A DNA stretch of 64,000 nucleotides from JBBECJ01 sp963763325 (GCA_963763325.1 CAVXOL010000020.1:1-64000), one strand, 5' to 3'; shown: positions 18,194 to 27,855, counted from the stretch's first letter. The notes: generated from the letters alone by a model not told the origin. Program-made: numbers and translations.

Positions 18194-18646
18194 CTATCGA
18201 GGATGCTCCCCGTGGCTCTCGCGCCAGTGGACGTGGCCGGAATCGCCCCACCGATTGGCAGGGCTGGTGTCATGATCGGTGGTCTCTGACCGGTGCCGAC
18301 CGTTGGAGGTCCGGTGGGCAGCCGACCGGTCGCACCCGAATCTGACCGGATCGATCGACCTGGATCTGCCGGTACCACCGCCGGCTCGCTGCGCCGTCTG
18401 GTTGACCACTCCCTGCCCGAGCGAGCGCGGTGGTGTGTTGCTGGACAAGACCAGGAGCGCCTGCGCTCGCTCGGGGGGCTGGTCGCGTAGGAAGACGACT
18501 TGCCACCCCCGCCGGACGTGCATCGCGACGCGAGCACGGAAGCGCGCCAGCACCACATCGTCATCCAGCGCTCGATGAACCCCGCGTTCCATGCGTTCCA
18601 TGCGGTCACCCAATCGTTTGTTCATCCTCCGCAGGTGTGGCATCAA
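18194..18646 (-). CDS. Hypothetical protein, weak candidate
   Basis: It begins MMPHLRRMNKRLGDRMERMERGVHR and stays charged and helical for about 100 residues (LARFRARVAMHVRRGWQVV), then turns into low-complexity sequence, possibly after an indel. If real, it lies upstream of the glycosyltransferase gene on the same strand. No family recognised. Confidence 0.3.
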   Translation of the reverse strand: MMPHLRRMNKRLGDRMERMERGVHRALDDDVVLARFRARVAMHVRRGWQVVFLRDQPPERAQALLVLSSNTPPRSLGQGVVNQTAQRAGGGTGRSRSIDPVRFGCDRSAAHRTSNGRHRSETTDHDTSPANRWGDSGHVHWRESHGEHPR

Positions 18647-18649
18647 TGC

Positions 18650-19744
18650 TTAGCCGGCCAGCGCCTGGACCCGATCCAGCACCTCATCGACGACCGGCGC
18701 CTCATTAACCAATGCATCGGTTGCCAGCAGCTGCCGGTAGACGCGCTCATACCCATCCGCCATCGCGGCTGGTGAGAAGTGGCGCTCAACGTGCGCCCGA
18801 CAGGCGCGCCGATCGATCTCGGGGATCCGGTCGACGGCCGTGATCATCTCCCCAATCGAGTCACAGATGAAGCCCGTCTCGCCATCGGCGACGACCTCCG
18901 GCGTCGAGCCGCGCCGCATGGCAATCACTGGCGTGCCGGTCGCCATCGCCTCGGCCATCGTCAAGCCAAACGGCTCGGGAAAGTCGATCGAGTGCAGACT
19001 GGCATAGGCACCGCCCAAGACGGCGTCCTTCTCTGCCTCGGTGATCTCGCCGATATACTCGATCAGGTCGCTGCTCTCGATGAGTGGGGCGATCGCGTGC
19101 TCGTAATACTCCTGGTCGACTGGATCCACTTTGGCAGCGATGACGAGGCGCATCCCGACCGAGAGCGCGACCTCAATGGCCCGGTCTGGCCGCTTCTCGG
19201 GACAGATCCGTCCCAGGAAGACCAGATAGTCACCTGGCTCCGGGTGCAACTGATAGCCCGAGAGTTCGATGGCGTTGTAGACGTTGCCGACCCAATCCAG
19301 GTGCGGCACCGGTTCGCGTTGCGCGTGACTGATCGAGACGAGGTGCTGCTCAGGGAAGCTCTCGAAGAGCCGCTTGAGTTCTGGGAGATCCAGTCGGCCA
19401 TGGGTCGTCGTGACGGTTGGTACCGCAGACAACCGGGCGAACGGAAACGCGATGTAATCGACATGGTTATGGATCACGTCGAACGCGTCGGCCTGGCGAT
19501 AGACCTCGCCCGCATGAATCAGGGTCGCGGCGACGTAGTCCTTGACCTCAGGATCCAGACGTAAGCCACGTGGACAACTTGCCTTGAGTCGAGCGGTCGT
19601 CGTGGAGTCCCCGCTGGCAAACAAGGTGACGTCGTGGCCACGCTGAACCAACTCCTCGGTCAGGACGGCGACCACCCGTTCGGTCCCACCATACAGGGGC
19701 GGCGGAACCGGTTCGATCAGGGGCGCGATAATGGCGATGCGCAT
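18650..19744 (-). CDS. GT4-family glycosyltransferase
   Basis: About 364 aa from ATG 19744 (MRIAIIAPLIEPVPPP), with GAGAGG upstream; the longer upstream extension lacks a ribosome site. GT-B fold: the N-terminal acceptor domain has YGGTERVVAVLTEELVQRGHDVTLFASGDS; the donor domain has FLGRICPEKRPDRAIEVA and the GT4 E-x7-E signature EPFGLTMAEAMATGTPVIA. It transfers an NDP-sugar to an unknown acceptor, probably a surface glycan or lipid. Intact, and not in an obvious glycan operon. Confidence 0.88.
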   Translation of the reverse strand: MRIAIIAPLIEPVPPPLYGGTERVVAVLTEELVQRGHDVTLFASGDSTTTARLKASCPRGLRLDPEVKDYVAATLIHAGEVYRQADAFDVIHNHVDYIAFPFARLSAVPTVTTTHGRLDLPELKRLFESFPEQHLVSISHAQREPVPHLDWVGNVYNAIELSGYQLHPEPGDYLVFLGRICPEKRPDRAIEVALSVGMRLVIAAKVDPVDQEYYEHAIAPLIESSDLIEYIGEITEAEKDAVLGGAYASLHSIDFPEPFGLTMAEAMATGTPVIAMRRGSTPEVVADGETGFICDSIGEMITAVDRIPEIDRRACRAHVERHFSPAAMADGYERVYRQLLATDALVNEAPVVDEVLDRVQALAG

Positions 19745-20290
19745 GAATAGTTGTCCTCTCACGGCCGTAGCCCGCAGCAGGACCACGGATAATGAATCGG
19801 GTCGGTGTTACTGGTGATCAAACGCAACACCTCCAAGGCACGCCCAATGCCACCTTGCGAGCCAGATGCTCGGATGAGCTTCGTACGTACGTGGTCCTGG
19901 TACGGATGTGGGATGTCGAATGGGCGGGTACGCTTGCTCATGCCGGACTCGTTCCGGGTAATGCATGCTCATTCCAGTCGTCAGCCGCGCCTTCCATGGC
20001 GCCCCGGAGCCAGTCGTCCCACAGGCTCCTCGGAGGCAGGGCTATCGCGCCTTGAGCACCCGGACTATGACTTGGCTCGCGCCAGCCGGCTGACGCAGAT
20101 CGGCCACGTGACCCTCCAAGATACATAGCCCTCGTCCGCCAACCACGTGCCGCGTCCGTGTCGTGCTGGCGCACAACTGTCAAACGACCCGCACGCCGGT
20201 CGGTGGCACCGCGTCTGCGCAGGGACGCGCCGCAATGGCGATACGTGATTCGTTCGCCGCTCGCCAAAGCAGCTGAAAGGAGGAGCGTCG
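19745..20290. other. Intergenic, no gene seen
   Basis: No family motif in either direction. The only notable signal is the strong AAAGGAGG just before 20291. Confidence 0.4.
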
Positions 20291-20625
20291 ATGCACCACA
20301 CCACCTCGAACCGACCACATCTCACGAATATGACCGGCTCACTGGCTGGACAGTCTACACGGGTGATGACCAGAACGCTAGGGACGGTTGTCCAAGTCTG
20401 TCATCCGTCACACGCGACCTCATCGGCGCACGGGTGCCACTACCTCCGGGTTGTACCTGGCAACCTGCATCGCCTCCGGCTGGTGCGCCTCAGTCATCGT
20501 CCCCGAGCGATTGATCCATCGTGTGGATCCGGATACTCGACGGGTGTTGCTCGCGGTGCCGAAGAACACAGGTGACCCACAGCGGCTGGGTCCAACCCTG
20601 TGACGAGACCTACCAGCGGGAGTAA
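20291..20625 (+). pseudogene. PRC-barrel/DUF2171-like small protein, several frameshifts
   Basis: ATG at 20291 follows a near-perfect AAAGGAGG. Pieces of one small beta-barrel protein appear in successive frames: GWTVYTGDDQ, LGTVVQV, VPERLIHRVDPDTRRVLLAVPKNT and VTHSGWVQPCDETYQRE, then TAA at 20625. The order (metal-free barrel core, then DPDTRRVLLAVPK and a Gly-Trp tail) matches DUF2171/PRC-like stress proteins of about 110 aa. At least three indels in 330 bases. Confidence 0.5.
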
Positions 20626-20745
20626 CCACGACGTGACGACATCGTCCGGTGAGGACGTCAGCCAAGCTTCGCGGCTCTGGCAGGTGTCTCGCTCCGCCGG
20701 GGCCACGATCACACGCTCTACGACAGCCGACCGAAAGGGACAACA

Positions 20746-21147
20746 ATGCCGCTCCAACTCACGATGCCAGAGAACCTTGATGCCGATGGACAGCGGCTCT
20801 GGCACGCCTTCATGGCGGGGCGCTGCCGGCTGCAGGTCGCTAAACGGACGCATCGTGCCGCCAAACAGGCCTTGCGTGCCAGCCTCGGACCGGCCGGCTC
20901 ACGCGACCCAGTCCTCGCGGCCCGCTATCACGCGGCCCGTGAGGAACTGGCTGATGCGACTGATGCATTCGCCATCGCCAACCAGCAGTATCACGCTTAT
21001 CGCCGCGTCCAGGTCGTCCGGCTTGTCGTCCAGCGCCTGGCCGGCAGCGGCCGTCCTGACCTTTCTGGCCGTCTTCCTGCTTCAGACAGTCGGAATCACG
21101 AGTCAAAGGCGATTCAACTCAAGCTCGACGAACTGATCCGGGCCTAG
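20746..21147 (+). CDS. Small helical protein joined to an iron-permease tail
   Basis: 133 aa with AAAGGGACAACA before the ATG. Residues 1-100 are a charged helical protein that I cannot name (LDADGQRLWHAFMAGRCRLQ ... AAREELADATDAFAIANQQY). The last 16 residues (HESKAIQLKLDELIRA) are the conserved C-terminal piece of low-affinity iron permeases (PF04120), in the same frame, while the preceding membrane segment of that family is in another frame. The reading is best explained by a deletion that fused two genes. Confidence 0.5.
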   Translation: MPLQLTMPENLDADGQRLWHAFMAGRCRLQVAKRTHRAAKQALRASLGPAGSRDPVLAARYHAAREELADATDAFAIANQQYHAYRRVQVVRLVVQRLAGSGRPDLSGRLPASDSRNHESKAIQLKLDELIRA

Positions 21148-21338
21148 CAGGGCGCTTAGGACACCCTGTCGACATTGAGGAGACGACCGACGACGAGTTG
21201 GATCTGCTCAAAGACGACTATCGCCGGATCGCCCAGCATATCCGACCGGCAGACGAGGGGTTGGCTGACCTCAACGGTAGCCGGGCGAATTCCGTCATCT
21301 CACGCACCGGTCCGATCGTGACTGACGCGGTCAGCTGA
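21041..21338 (+). pseudogene. Remnant of a low-affinity iron permease gene
   Basis: Across frames one can read AAAVLTFLAVFLLQT (last membrane segment), HESKAIQLKLDELIRA, then VDIEETTDDELDLLKDDYRRI and a short tail ending at 21338. This is the normal 3' half of PF04120 genes; the first membrane segment and the 5' half are missing. At least two frame changes. Confidence 0.55.
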
Positions 21339-21526
21339 CATGTGAGGATCCGCCCTGCTCCTGCATAGCGGTCAGGACAGCGGGGCGAGTAGTTGCATCC
21401 CCGCTTGCAGGTCACGTAGGAGTGGAACACCGGTTGCAGTCGTGCTCACAATCCTCAGCATGCTCACAGCCCACCGCGTTGGATTGCATGTGGCAAACAA
21501 CACTCCTGACATACACCGGATCGGTG

Positions 21527-21610
21527 TTAGTCCAACCACATGAGGAGCATCCACCCTGCGAAGCCGAGAATAAGCACCGCATCCAGGATCCATGTGATGA
21601 TGTGGAACAT
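21527..21610 (-). CDS. 27-residue membrane micro-protein
   Basis: The ATG at 21610 has GGGAG about six bases upstream. The product is MFHIITWILDAVLILG followed by FAGWMLLMWLD, then TAA: one membrane span with three Trp at the interfaces and an Asp in the middle. It sits downstream of a strong hairpin, so it probably has its own promoter. Function unknown. Confidence 0.55.
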   Translation of the reverse strand: MFHIITWILDAVLILGFAGWMLLMWLD

Positions 21611-21664
21611 CTGAAGCTCCCGTTCAGCACGGTCACACTGACATCGACAACTCGGAGCGAACGA

Positions 21665-21694
21665 AACGGAGTGTGGATTGCTCCACACTCCGTT
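21665..21694 (-). terminator. 13-bp perfect stem-loop terminator
   Basis: AACGGAGTGTGGA (21665-21677) and TCCACACTCCGTT (21682-21694) form a 13-bp stem around a 4-base loop, just after the stop of the minus-strand secreted-protein gene at 21732. On that strand it is followed by TTCGTTC. Confidence 0.7.
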
Positions 21695-21731
21695 CCCCTC
21701 GGCAGGCTATTGTCATTGGTGGATGCTCGAA

Positions 21732-22311
21732 CTAGGCGAGTCCGAGTTCCTCCAGCACGCCGATGATGGCGTTGAGCAAGTCGGCGACGAGGTTGAGCGA
21801 CAGACCGCCATCCAGCAGTCCGGCAACGGCGCAAAGCAGGTTGCCCAGCAGGTTGCCGGGGCCTTGCTCAGCGGTGATCTCAAGGTGGACGGTATCGAGA
21901 TGGACGACAAGACCCAGCAGGTTAAGGTCGAGCGGGCCAAGCGTCAGGTCGAGAATCTCACAGGTGGCGGTGGCTTGCACGGCCTGGTGTGATCTGCTGG
22001 GTGGTGGTGCCGAGGACAGCACCGGTCGAATCGGTCAGCGTTCCGGTCACGGAACCGAGCACGGTCAGCGTGCCACCGCTGGCCTTGAACTGCTGGGCGG
22101 TGAAGGTGCCAACGAAGGTGCCGGTCCCGCCAAGGGCATCAGTGAACGTTCCGGTCACATCGGTCGTCAGGGCGCCGTCAGTCGGTGCCTTGGCGGGTGG
22201 CTTGGCGTCAGCGGTCAATGGGCCGACGAGGAAGGCGCCAACCAGCGCCACGAGGATGCCGACCGCAATCAAGCGGTGATGCGTCTTGCTGAAGATGGAC
22301 GTTTCGGTCAT
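21732..22311 (-). CDS. Secreted protein of unknown function (one frameshift)
   Basis: ATG at 22311 behind GAAGGGA. Signal peptide (LIAVGILVALVGAFLVGPL, cut near ADA), then a Thr/Gly-rich beta domain (TGTFTDALGGTGTFVGTFT), and after a frame change at about 21990 the C-terminal domain with CEILDLTLGPLDLNLLGLVV and GPGNLLGNLLCAVAGLLD. I recognise this Leu-rich GPLxLNLLGL/GNLLCAVAGLL ending from exported proteins of unknown function in Gram-positive-like bacteria. About 193 aa when repaired. Confidence 0.7.
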
Positions 22312-22999
22312 GATGGAGATGTCCCTTCTCTGTACCGAGGTGGGTCAGGTCGCGGGGAGCTTACCCCTCCTCGCGACACACACTGTGGTCGTTGCACCAC
22401 CTGCCGAGTGGTAAGGCAACACCGACGCAATCACGATACCGGCAACTGCACCGGGGCAGGTGAAGCGCAGCGAACGTACGCGGTACCATGACCGATACCC
22501 CGGTGAGGAAGTACTATGGTTCGCCGTGTCGGCAGGCGTTGGTTGGTGCGATGCAACGCGGCTTTTCGTTCGTGGCGAGTTACCGTTACCGTCTTGATCA
22601 GTTGTTATGGCGAGGCTTCGAACCGGAGTTCTGCACAGACCACGGCTCCAGGACCCCGCATGTAACACGGCAAGACGCGTCCCGTCTGAGATGCGTGATC
22701 TTCAAAATGCCCACTGCTGTGTGTCGTCGGCAGCCTGCTTCCTCTGGTAGGTTCATCGGTATCTGCCTAGACACCTCACTGAGTATCTCCCCATGAACCA
22801 GTTCTTCAGGTTCCATGCTCGTGCCCTGCAGTTCACATGGATCGGAGTTGGCTCGCGCCTTGCGTAGGCAGTGCTCGAGGACGGTGTGATCTGATGCGAC
22901 CTCGTCGTCCAGCATCACGGTCGTCTCGATCTGGTGGGTTCCGGTGCGACGGAGAGCCGCGTTCTGCCGGGATGTTCGGGGAGGTTGAGGGGAGGGTCT
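22312..22999. other. No assignable gene
   Basis: Short open frames on both strands without motifs. A minus-strand stretch near 22815 (MEPEELVHGEILSEVSRQI) looks coding-like but leads nowhere recognisable. Confidence 0.35.
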
Positions 23000-23453
23000 A
23001 TGCGACGTATCTGCGGTCTCACTCATCATCGCCTGTGTCGCCGTCGTCACGCTGACTGCACCAGCCACCGCCGGCATCGGCTGGTGCAAGACCGATCCGG
23101 TCGTCCTCATCGACGGGGATCTGGTCGACATCTTCGTCAGCGCGCCACTGACGGCACCACTGGTCGTCACCGGTCCGACCGAGATCGTCGTCGCGGTGCC
23201 GGTCGGCATCGATGCTGCGGTCGTCGTGACCGATCTCGGGTTCGGATATGGCGAACGGGTGACCGTTGTCGCGTCCCATGCGCTCCGCGTCACGGGTGAG
23301 CGCATTCCGATCCGGATCGCCGTCTACGTCCCGGCAACCGACGCGTCGCTGCCGGTCCAGGTCGAGGTCGTCGATCGCGTCGTGGACCTGCTCGGTCCGA
23401 CCACCGTAACGGGAACAGCCAACCAATGGATCGTGCTGACGACCTCCATCTAA
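23000..23453 (+). CDS. Secreted protein of unknown function (one frameshift)
   Basis: ATG at 23000 with GGGGAGG upstream. A frame change at about 23024 restores the signal peptide (LIIACVAVVTLTAPATA) and the mature start GIGWCKTDPVVLIDGDLVD. The body is a beta-rich domain (APLVVTGPTEIVVAVPVGID, RIAVYVPATDASLPVQVEV) ending TGTANQWIVLTTSI. The WCxTDPVVxIDG start and ATGTAN-W end occur in a family of small exported proteins. About 150 aa; length 3n+1 supports one inserted base. Confidence 0.65.
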
Positions 23454-23515
23454 CGCATCGATCAGGGACACCAACCGCAGCGCGTGACGCTGCGCTGACG
23501 CCTCAACGCTGGGCC

Positions 23516-24412
23516 ATGCCGGTGGTGATCACCCTCCTGGCGGTAGCTCGCGGCCGGACTGGCCGGCGGCGTCCTCTGGAACACGAGGCTGCCCGCCGGC
23601 GCGCAGGTCGCCGCTTGCCGTGCTCTTCACCGGTTTGATGGCATTGGCCTGGGCCTTTCCTCTCCCGCTCGGCGAGAAGACCAAGCTGTATCTCGACACG
23701 ACGATCACGATCGGGGCGATCCTCGCCTTTCAGCCTGGGATCGCGATGCTGATCGTCGGGTATGGGCACGCTCATCGGCCAAGTCCTGCGCCGTGAACCA
23801 CTCGATGAAGTCGTGTTCAACAGCGCTCAGGTCATGCTCCAGGCCGCAGCCGGTGCTGGTGTCTTGCGCCTCGTCGGTTGGGAGGCAGCACAGCCAGTCG
23901 CGCTGTCAGGGCTGACGCTCCTCGCCATCGGCGCCAGTGCGACGGCTGTGACGCTCGTCAATCTCGCCGCCGTCTCGACGATCGTCAGACTCCAGATTGG
24001 AACGCCCATCCTCGAGGTTGCTCGTCAGTCGCTGAGCGGCGTGATGGTCGTGGCCCAGTGCGTCCAGGTGAGCCTCGGCGTGGTGGCGGCCATCCTGGCT
24101 GGTGCTGCAGCGTGGAGTGTCGTCTTGCTGCTGGCTCCAGCGGCCGCCGTCTACTGGGTCCTGCAGCACAACATCACACTGCGCCAGCGCTTGCCGATCG
24201 GATCCACGAACGCGAACTCGAGCCTGGCCGAGATCGAGCGGATGGCCGGGTTCGGGAGCTGGGAGTGGAATGTCCACGACGCGACCCACGCCTGGTCGGC
24301 CGCGATCTACGCCTTGACGGGCACCGGCCCGGACGCCGTGACACCGGTTGAACCGGTGATGCTCCAGTTCGCCCATCCGGCCGATCGAGGGCAGGTTGCG
24401 GCGGCGCTGGAG
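23516..24412 (+). CDS. Membrane sensor with PAS domain, N-terminal part (frameshifted)
   Basis: Starting from MPVVITLLAVA, a multi-span membrane region can be followed across several frames: GLAGGVLWNTRLPAGAQ, GLMALAWAFPLPLGEKTKLYL and AILAFQPGIAMLIVG. From 23762 the frame is stable (VTLVNLAAVSTIVRLQIGTP, GAAAWSVVLLLAPAAAVYWV). A PAS domain follows (ERMAGFGSWEWNVHDATHAW). At about 24415 an extra base moves the frame into the LuxR part. Probably one gene of about 440 aa: membrane sensor, PAS, HTH. Confidence 0.6.
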
Positions 24413-24845
24413 CGAGGCCATCGCGACCGGCGAACCGATCGACCTCGAGCACCGGATCGTGCGGGCGGACGGGATCGAACGGGCGGTCCATACCCACGCC
24501 GAGGTGATTCGTGCTGGAGACGGACCGGTGCGGCTGGTCGGCACGATGCAGGACGTCACCGAGCGCAAGCGACTGGAAGCGCAGTTGCGGCAGCACCAGG
24601 TCCAACCACTCACCGTCCGCGAGCTCGAGGTGTTGGAAAGTCTGGCACGCGGCCATTCCAATAAGGAGATCGCCCGCGAACTGGGCATCAGCGAGCAGAC
24701 AGTCAAGAACCATGTCTCAGCCATCATGCGCAAGTTCCGGGTCAGTGACCGAACGCAAGCCGTCATCGTTGCCGTCAAGGAAGGTTGGATCCGCCTTGAT
24801 GGCATAGGCGGTGAGCAGCCGCTGCTCAGCGCCAGCATGCGGTAG
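24396..24845 (+). CDS. PAS/PAC end plus LuxR-type DNA-binding domain of the same sensor
   Basis: In-frame continuation of the previous entry: IDLEHRIVRADGIERAVHTH and MQDVTERKRLEAQL complete the PAS/PAC unit. LTVRELEVLESLARGHSNKE, then LGISEQTVKNHVSAIMRKF, is a canonical LuxR/GerE helix-turn-helix. A membrane-tethered one-component regulator is implied. The 149 aa frame alone would lack its sensor. Confidence 0.75.
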   Translation: MRRRWSEAIATGEPIDLEHRIVRADGIERAVHTHAEVIRAGDGPVRLVGTMQDVTERKRLEAQLRQHQVQPLTVRELEVLESLARGHSNKEIARELGISEQTVKNHVSAIMRKFRVSDRTQAVIVAVKEGWIRLDGIGGEQPLLSASMR

Positions 24846-25066
24846 CGCGGCCGCCGGATCGCTACGGGATACCTGCCAGTGATGGAAAGTGACGCCGACA
24901 GCCACAGCACATTGACCGTCGGATGCCGTCCAGCCTTGCGGCTCGTCAGCGACCGTCGAATCCGTCGGAGCCCTCGTCCAGACGAGGGTCTGCGTGGCCA
25001 TGTGTCAGACGTTGGCGGACGAGCTCGCTACGACGCCGCTCAATAGGTTGAACAACGCCCATCGCG

Positions 25067-25564
25067 ATGGACTCGATCGTGCAATGGCACCGTGCACGCA
25101 CTGGCCATTGGACGACGCGAGAGAAAGCAGGGCCTGATGCGCGCCGTTCATCAAGAGCATTCGGCCGACGCACAACGATTCACCGCCGACCGACGGATAT
25201 AGGCACGATCAAGAGCGTCGAGCGTCGTCGGGGGACGGGATCCATCGCCCCTGACCGAGACGCACAAGTGCAAGCTGACATCGGGTTCACCAGTGCGGTC
25301 GTGATCGATGGTGACGTTACCGCCTTCCACGTCGGTGACCGGGTGCGGTTCAGTGCTGCTCCTGCTCCGGACCGGCCCGGCTACGCCGATGCGACCACGG
25401 TGCAGGCCGAGGCCGTAGGCGGTCCACGGCAGGTGTCGGACACATCGCTATCTGATCCAGACGCAGCACAGGGACGACCACCCGGCGCTGCTGTCTCAGC
25501 GGCCGCGCAGGCCGCGAAGAATCAGGAGGCGGCCCGCGTATCAGGTGAAGGCCCACCTAGCTAA
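25067..25564 (+). CDS. Cold-shock-domain-like protein
   Basis: Residues about 46-110 read GTIKSVERRRGTGSIAPD, then DIGFTSAVVIDGD and FHVGDRVRFSAAPAPDRPG, the layout of a cold-shock OB fold, although the aromatic RNP-1 residues are replaced. The C-terminal tail is Ala/Gln-rich. The N-terminal 45 residues look unnatural, and the real start may lie near 25190. Nucleic-acid binding is inferred from the fold only. Confidence 0.45.
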   Translation: MDSIVQWHRARTGHWTTREKAGPDARRSSRAFGRRTTIHRRPTDIGTIKSVERRRGTGSIAPDRDAQVQADIGFTSAVVIDGDVTAFHVGDRVRFSAAPAPDRPGYADATTVQAEAVGGPRQVSDTSLSDPDAAQGRPPGAAVSAAAQAAKNQEAARVSGEGPPS

Positions 25565-25924
25565 GCAGCTCCGACGAGTGTGGCACGCTGGCTGCGTATT
25601 AACGCCTCAGCACGACCCACTTCCTTCGGGCGGTGCCCGCTGCAGATGGAGCACCGTCCGGTCCAGATACCCCATACCCCCTATTTCAACCAGCACAGCC
25701 GGTGCACTTGCACTGGCCGTGCTGGTCTCTCTGGATCTCCCGCTCTCGCTGACCGGCGTCGTCTGACATACAGCCCGTGTGCCTCCGTCTTCACGTCCAG
25801 ATCGGTACGGTCTGGGACGAACGTCTCTCGACCGACGGGACGCTTGGTGCAGGGACAATCATGACCATTCGCCCTAGACTGGGTCGCACACGACCAGTCG
25901 CCTTGACCGGGAAGAGAGGCGTCC
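25565..25924. other. Intergenic, no gene seen
   Basis: About 360 bases without a convincing gene on either strand. Confidence 0.4.
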
Positions 25925-26156
25925 ATGACGACAGACCCAGCTACCGTGTTCCGCTCGAAAGTCCGGCAATATCGCCAACTGGGCTACGAGATGGTGGAGG
26001 TAGATGAGCAGGAGCGCCGTGCGAAGGTTCGTATCGCTGGTGCGCGCGATCAGCGGCGGCATGCTCCAGCACGCCGTACCGGGGAAGCATGATCTCTACC
26101 GATTGATCGAGGTCGACGCCACCGGCAACGTCCGTGACGAGCGCGTTCACTCCTGA
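25925..26156 (+). CDS. Small hypothetical protein (one frameshift)
   Basis: The ATG at 25925 has GAGAGG six bases upstream. It reads MTTDPATVFRSKVRQYRQLG, continues to KVRIA, then after a +1 change near 26036-26042 continues VRAISGGMLQHAVPGKHDLY and ends NVRDERVHS with TGA at 26156. The span is 3n+1 bases, consistent with one inserted base. About 77 aa, soluble, family unknown. Confidence 0.5.
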
Positions 26157-26410
26157 CAGATGGTAAGCGAAGCGAGACGATCCGACACCGGACCGTTCGT
26201 GAGCACAGGTCTCAATGCTGGTATCGCGGACGAACTCCACGCGAGTGACCGCCACCTTTGCCATTTGGAAAGTCAGCGCCCGATCGGTGCTGAACCCGTC
26301 GTGCAGCAGGATCACCGTCAGTACCTGTCACGTGACTCGGGATCGTCGTAGCGGATTGCGTTTGGCGGCATTGCCCAATCGGTCGCGATGCCGCGCGCTC
26401 ACGCACGATG

Positions 26411-26740
26411 CTACGGCACCTCCGCAGATCCCAGCGGTGGTCCGACAATCTCCATCCCGAACTCGGGGCCATTGGCCGCGAGGTCGGGATGGCCGCGGGT
26501 GCCCTCAGCCGCCAGGCGCTCGAAGCAGCGCTCCAGACCGGCTGGGTTGACGACCGCCACGTCGTCACGTGCAAGCGGGGAACGGAGCTCAGCGACCTCG
26601 GTAGCGCGTCCGATCAGGGGCGTGCGTGGTCGCGGGAGTGGCTGACGCTGGGCGTCAGGGTGCAGGACAGCAACCATGGAAACGGCCCCTGAAGCATGAT
26701 GCGTATCAACGTAGCGCCCATCATGAGCGCACAGGACCAC
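26411..26740 (-). pseudogene. Remnant of an ATPase-LuxR regulator N-terminus
   Basis: The frame contains LPRPRTPLIGRATEVAELRS followed by LARDD, the conserved start of the ATPase-LuxR family found at 47-60 kb (there LPSPLTPLIGREREI). The P-loop that should follow is absent and the rest does not resemble the family. A decayed fragment. Confidence 0.45.
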
Positions 26741-27031
26741 CTATGCCAACCATGTCGCCCGAGTGCGGCGTTGGGTACGGCCATTTCGGCCGGGCTGCGG
26801 CGAATCACCCGGGCCGATGTCCGCGGCAGGTTCGCGGGCTGCGGCTACGACATCACGTCGCAACCTCTATGATGGATGCTCTAGTGGTTCGCCACGGCAT
26901 AAACCGTCAGTCAGTGGCGGTCACAGGCCAGGATTAGACCAATTGAGCCGGATGACGTGTTGTGCGCCGTTCTGCCCGAAGATCGTTCATGCCGAAGGCC
27001 TGGCGCTGCTTGTCAAGCCGGATACGGGGGT

Positions 27032-27259
27032 ATGGTGATGGGGAGGTTCAGCACGGCACTGGCCGCAATCCTGATTGGTCTCCTGAGTGCCGTTGTCTTC
27101 CTGATCGTCTTCGCCGTCACGGCGCTACCTGCGCTGGCGGTCGTTGAGGACGACAACGCGTACGTCACCTGGGGCGTGTTGATCCTCTGCGCGTTTCTGG
27201 GCTGGCTGGCATCCCGCTTCACCAGCCGCTGGCTGCTGCGGCGCTTCCAGAAGCGGTAA
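27032..27259 (+). CDS. Small two-span membrane protein
   Basis: About 74 aa. Possible starts are ATG 27032 or ATG 27038. Two membrane helices (ALAAILIGLLSAVVFLIVFA and WGVLILCAFLGWLASRF) separated by a short acidic loop, with a basic C-terminus (RWLLRRFQKR) that should stay in the cytoplasm. No family known to me. Confidence 0.6.
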   Translation: MVMGRFSTALAAILIGLLSAVVFLIVFAVTALPALAVVEDDNAYVTWGVLILCAFLGWLASRFTSRWLLRRFQKR

Positions 27260-27420
27260 ACCGACTGCGCTCCTCAGCTTCCAGGTTGTCACGATCCTGA
27301 CACGTTCGATCCGCATCAGCACACACTCCTGACCCAGTCAGCAGCGACAATCAGGGTGAGAGTGGTTGAGGACGGCCAGGCGCGGTCCAGACCAGTAGAC
27401 CGCTCGAAAGGAGATGTCAG

Positions 27421-27843
27421 ATGACCGCAACACGACGACCGCCACCGATCAGGGAGCGGCTGTTGCGCCGGCTCGACGAGATCGACCGACAACTGACCGA
27501 TCTGAAAAGCTCGCTGGCCGAAGCAACTGATAGCCAGTGGGATGAGGGGACCCTTGCGAACCACCCAGCCGATGAGGCGTCCGACATGCTGCGCGCCGAG
27601 ACCGATCTCAGCCGGATCTACGATCTATATGACGAACAGCAGGACATCGGCGCGACATTCGATCGGATGGCGAACGGGGTCTACGGCATCTGTATCGACT
27701 GCGGTACAGCGATCGATCCAGGACGGCTCGACGTTATTCCAATCGCCAAGCGTTGCCTGAAGTGCCAGCTCCGCAAGGATGCGCGGCAGCAACCAGTGCG
27801 CTCGGAGCGACGCATCGGGATGGAAGAGACCTTCAGAGTCTGA
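27421..27843 (+). CDS. TraR/DksA-type zinc-finger protein
   Basis: 140 aa behind AAAGGAGATGTCAG. A coiled-coil N-terminal half (LLRRLDEIDRQLTDLKSSLA) is followed by YGICIDCGTAIDPGRL and AKRCLKCQ, the four-Cys C4 zinc finger of the DksA/TraR family. The family acts in the RNA polymerase secondary channel, usually with ppGpp; the acidic tip here (ETDLSRIYDLYDEQQD) differs from E. coli DksA, so the role is inferred. It fits the stress-related neighbourhood. Confidence 0.85.
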   Translation: MTATRRPPPIRERLLRRLDEIDRQLTDLKSSLAEATDSQWDEGTLANHPADEASDMLRAETDLSRIYDLYDEQQDIGATFDRMANGVYGICIDCGTAIDPGRLDVIPIAKRCLKCQLRKDARQQPVRSERRIGMEETFRV

Positions 27844-27855
27844 CCGCTGACGATG

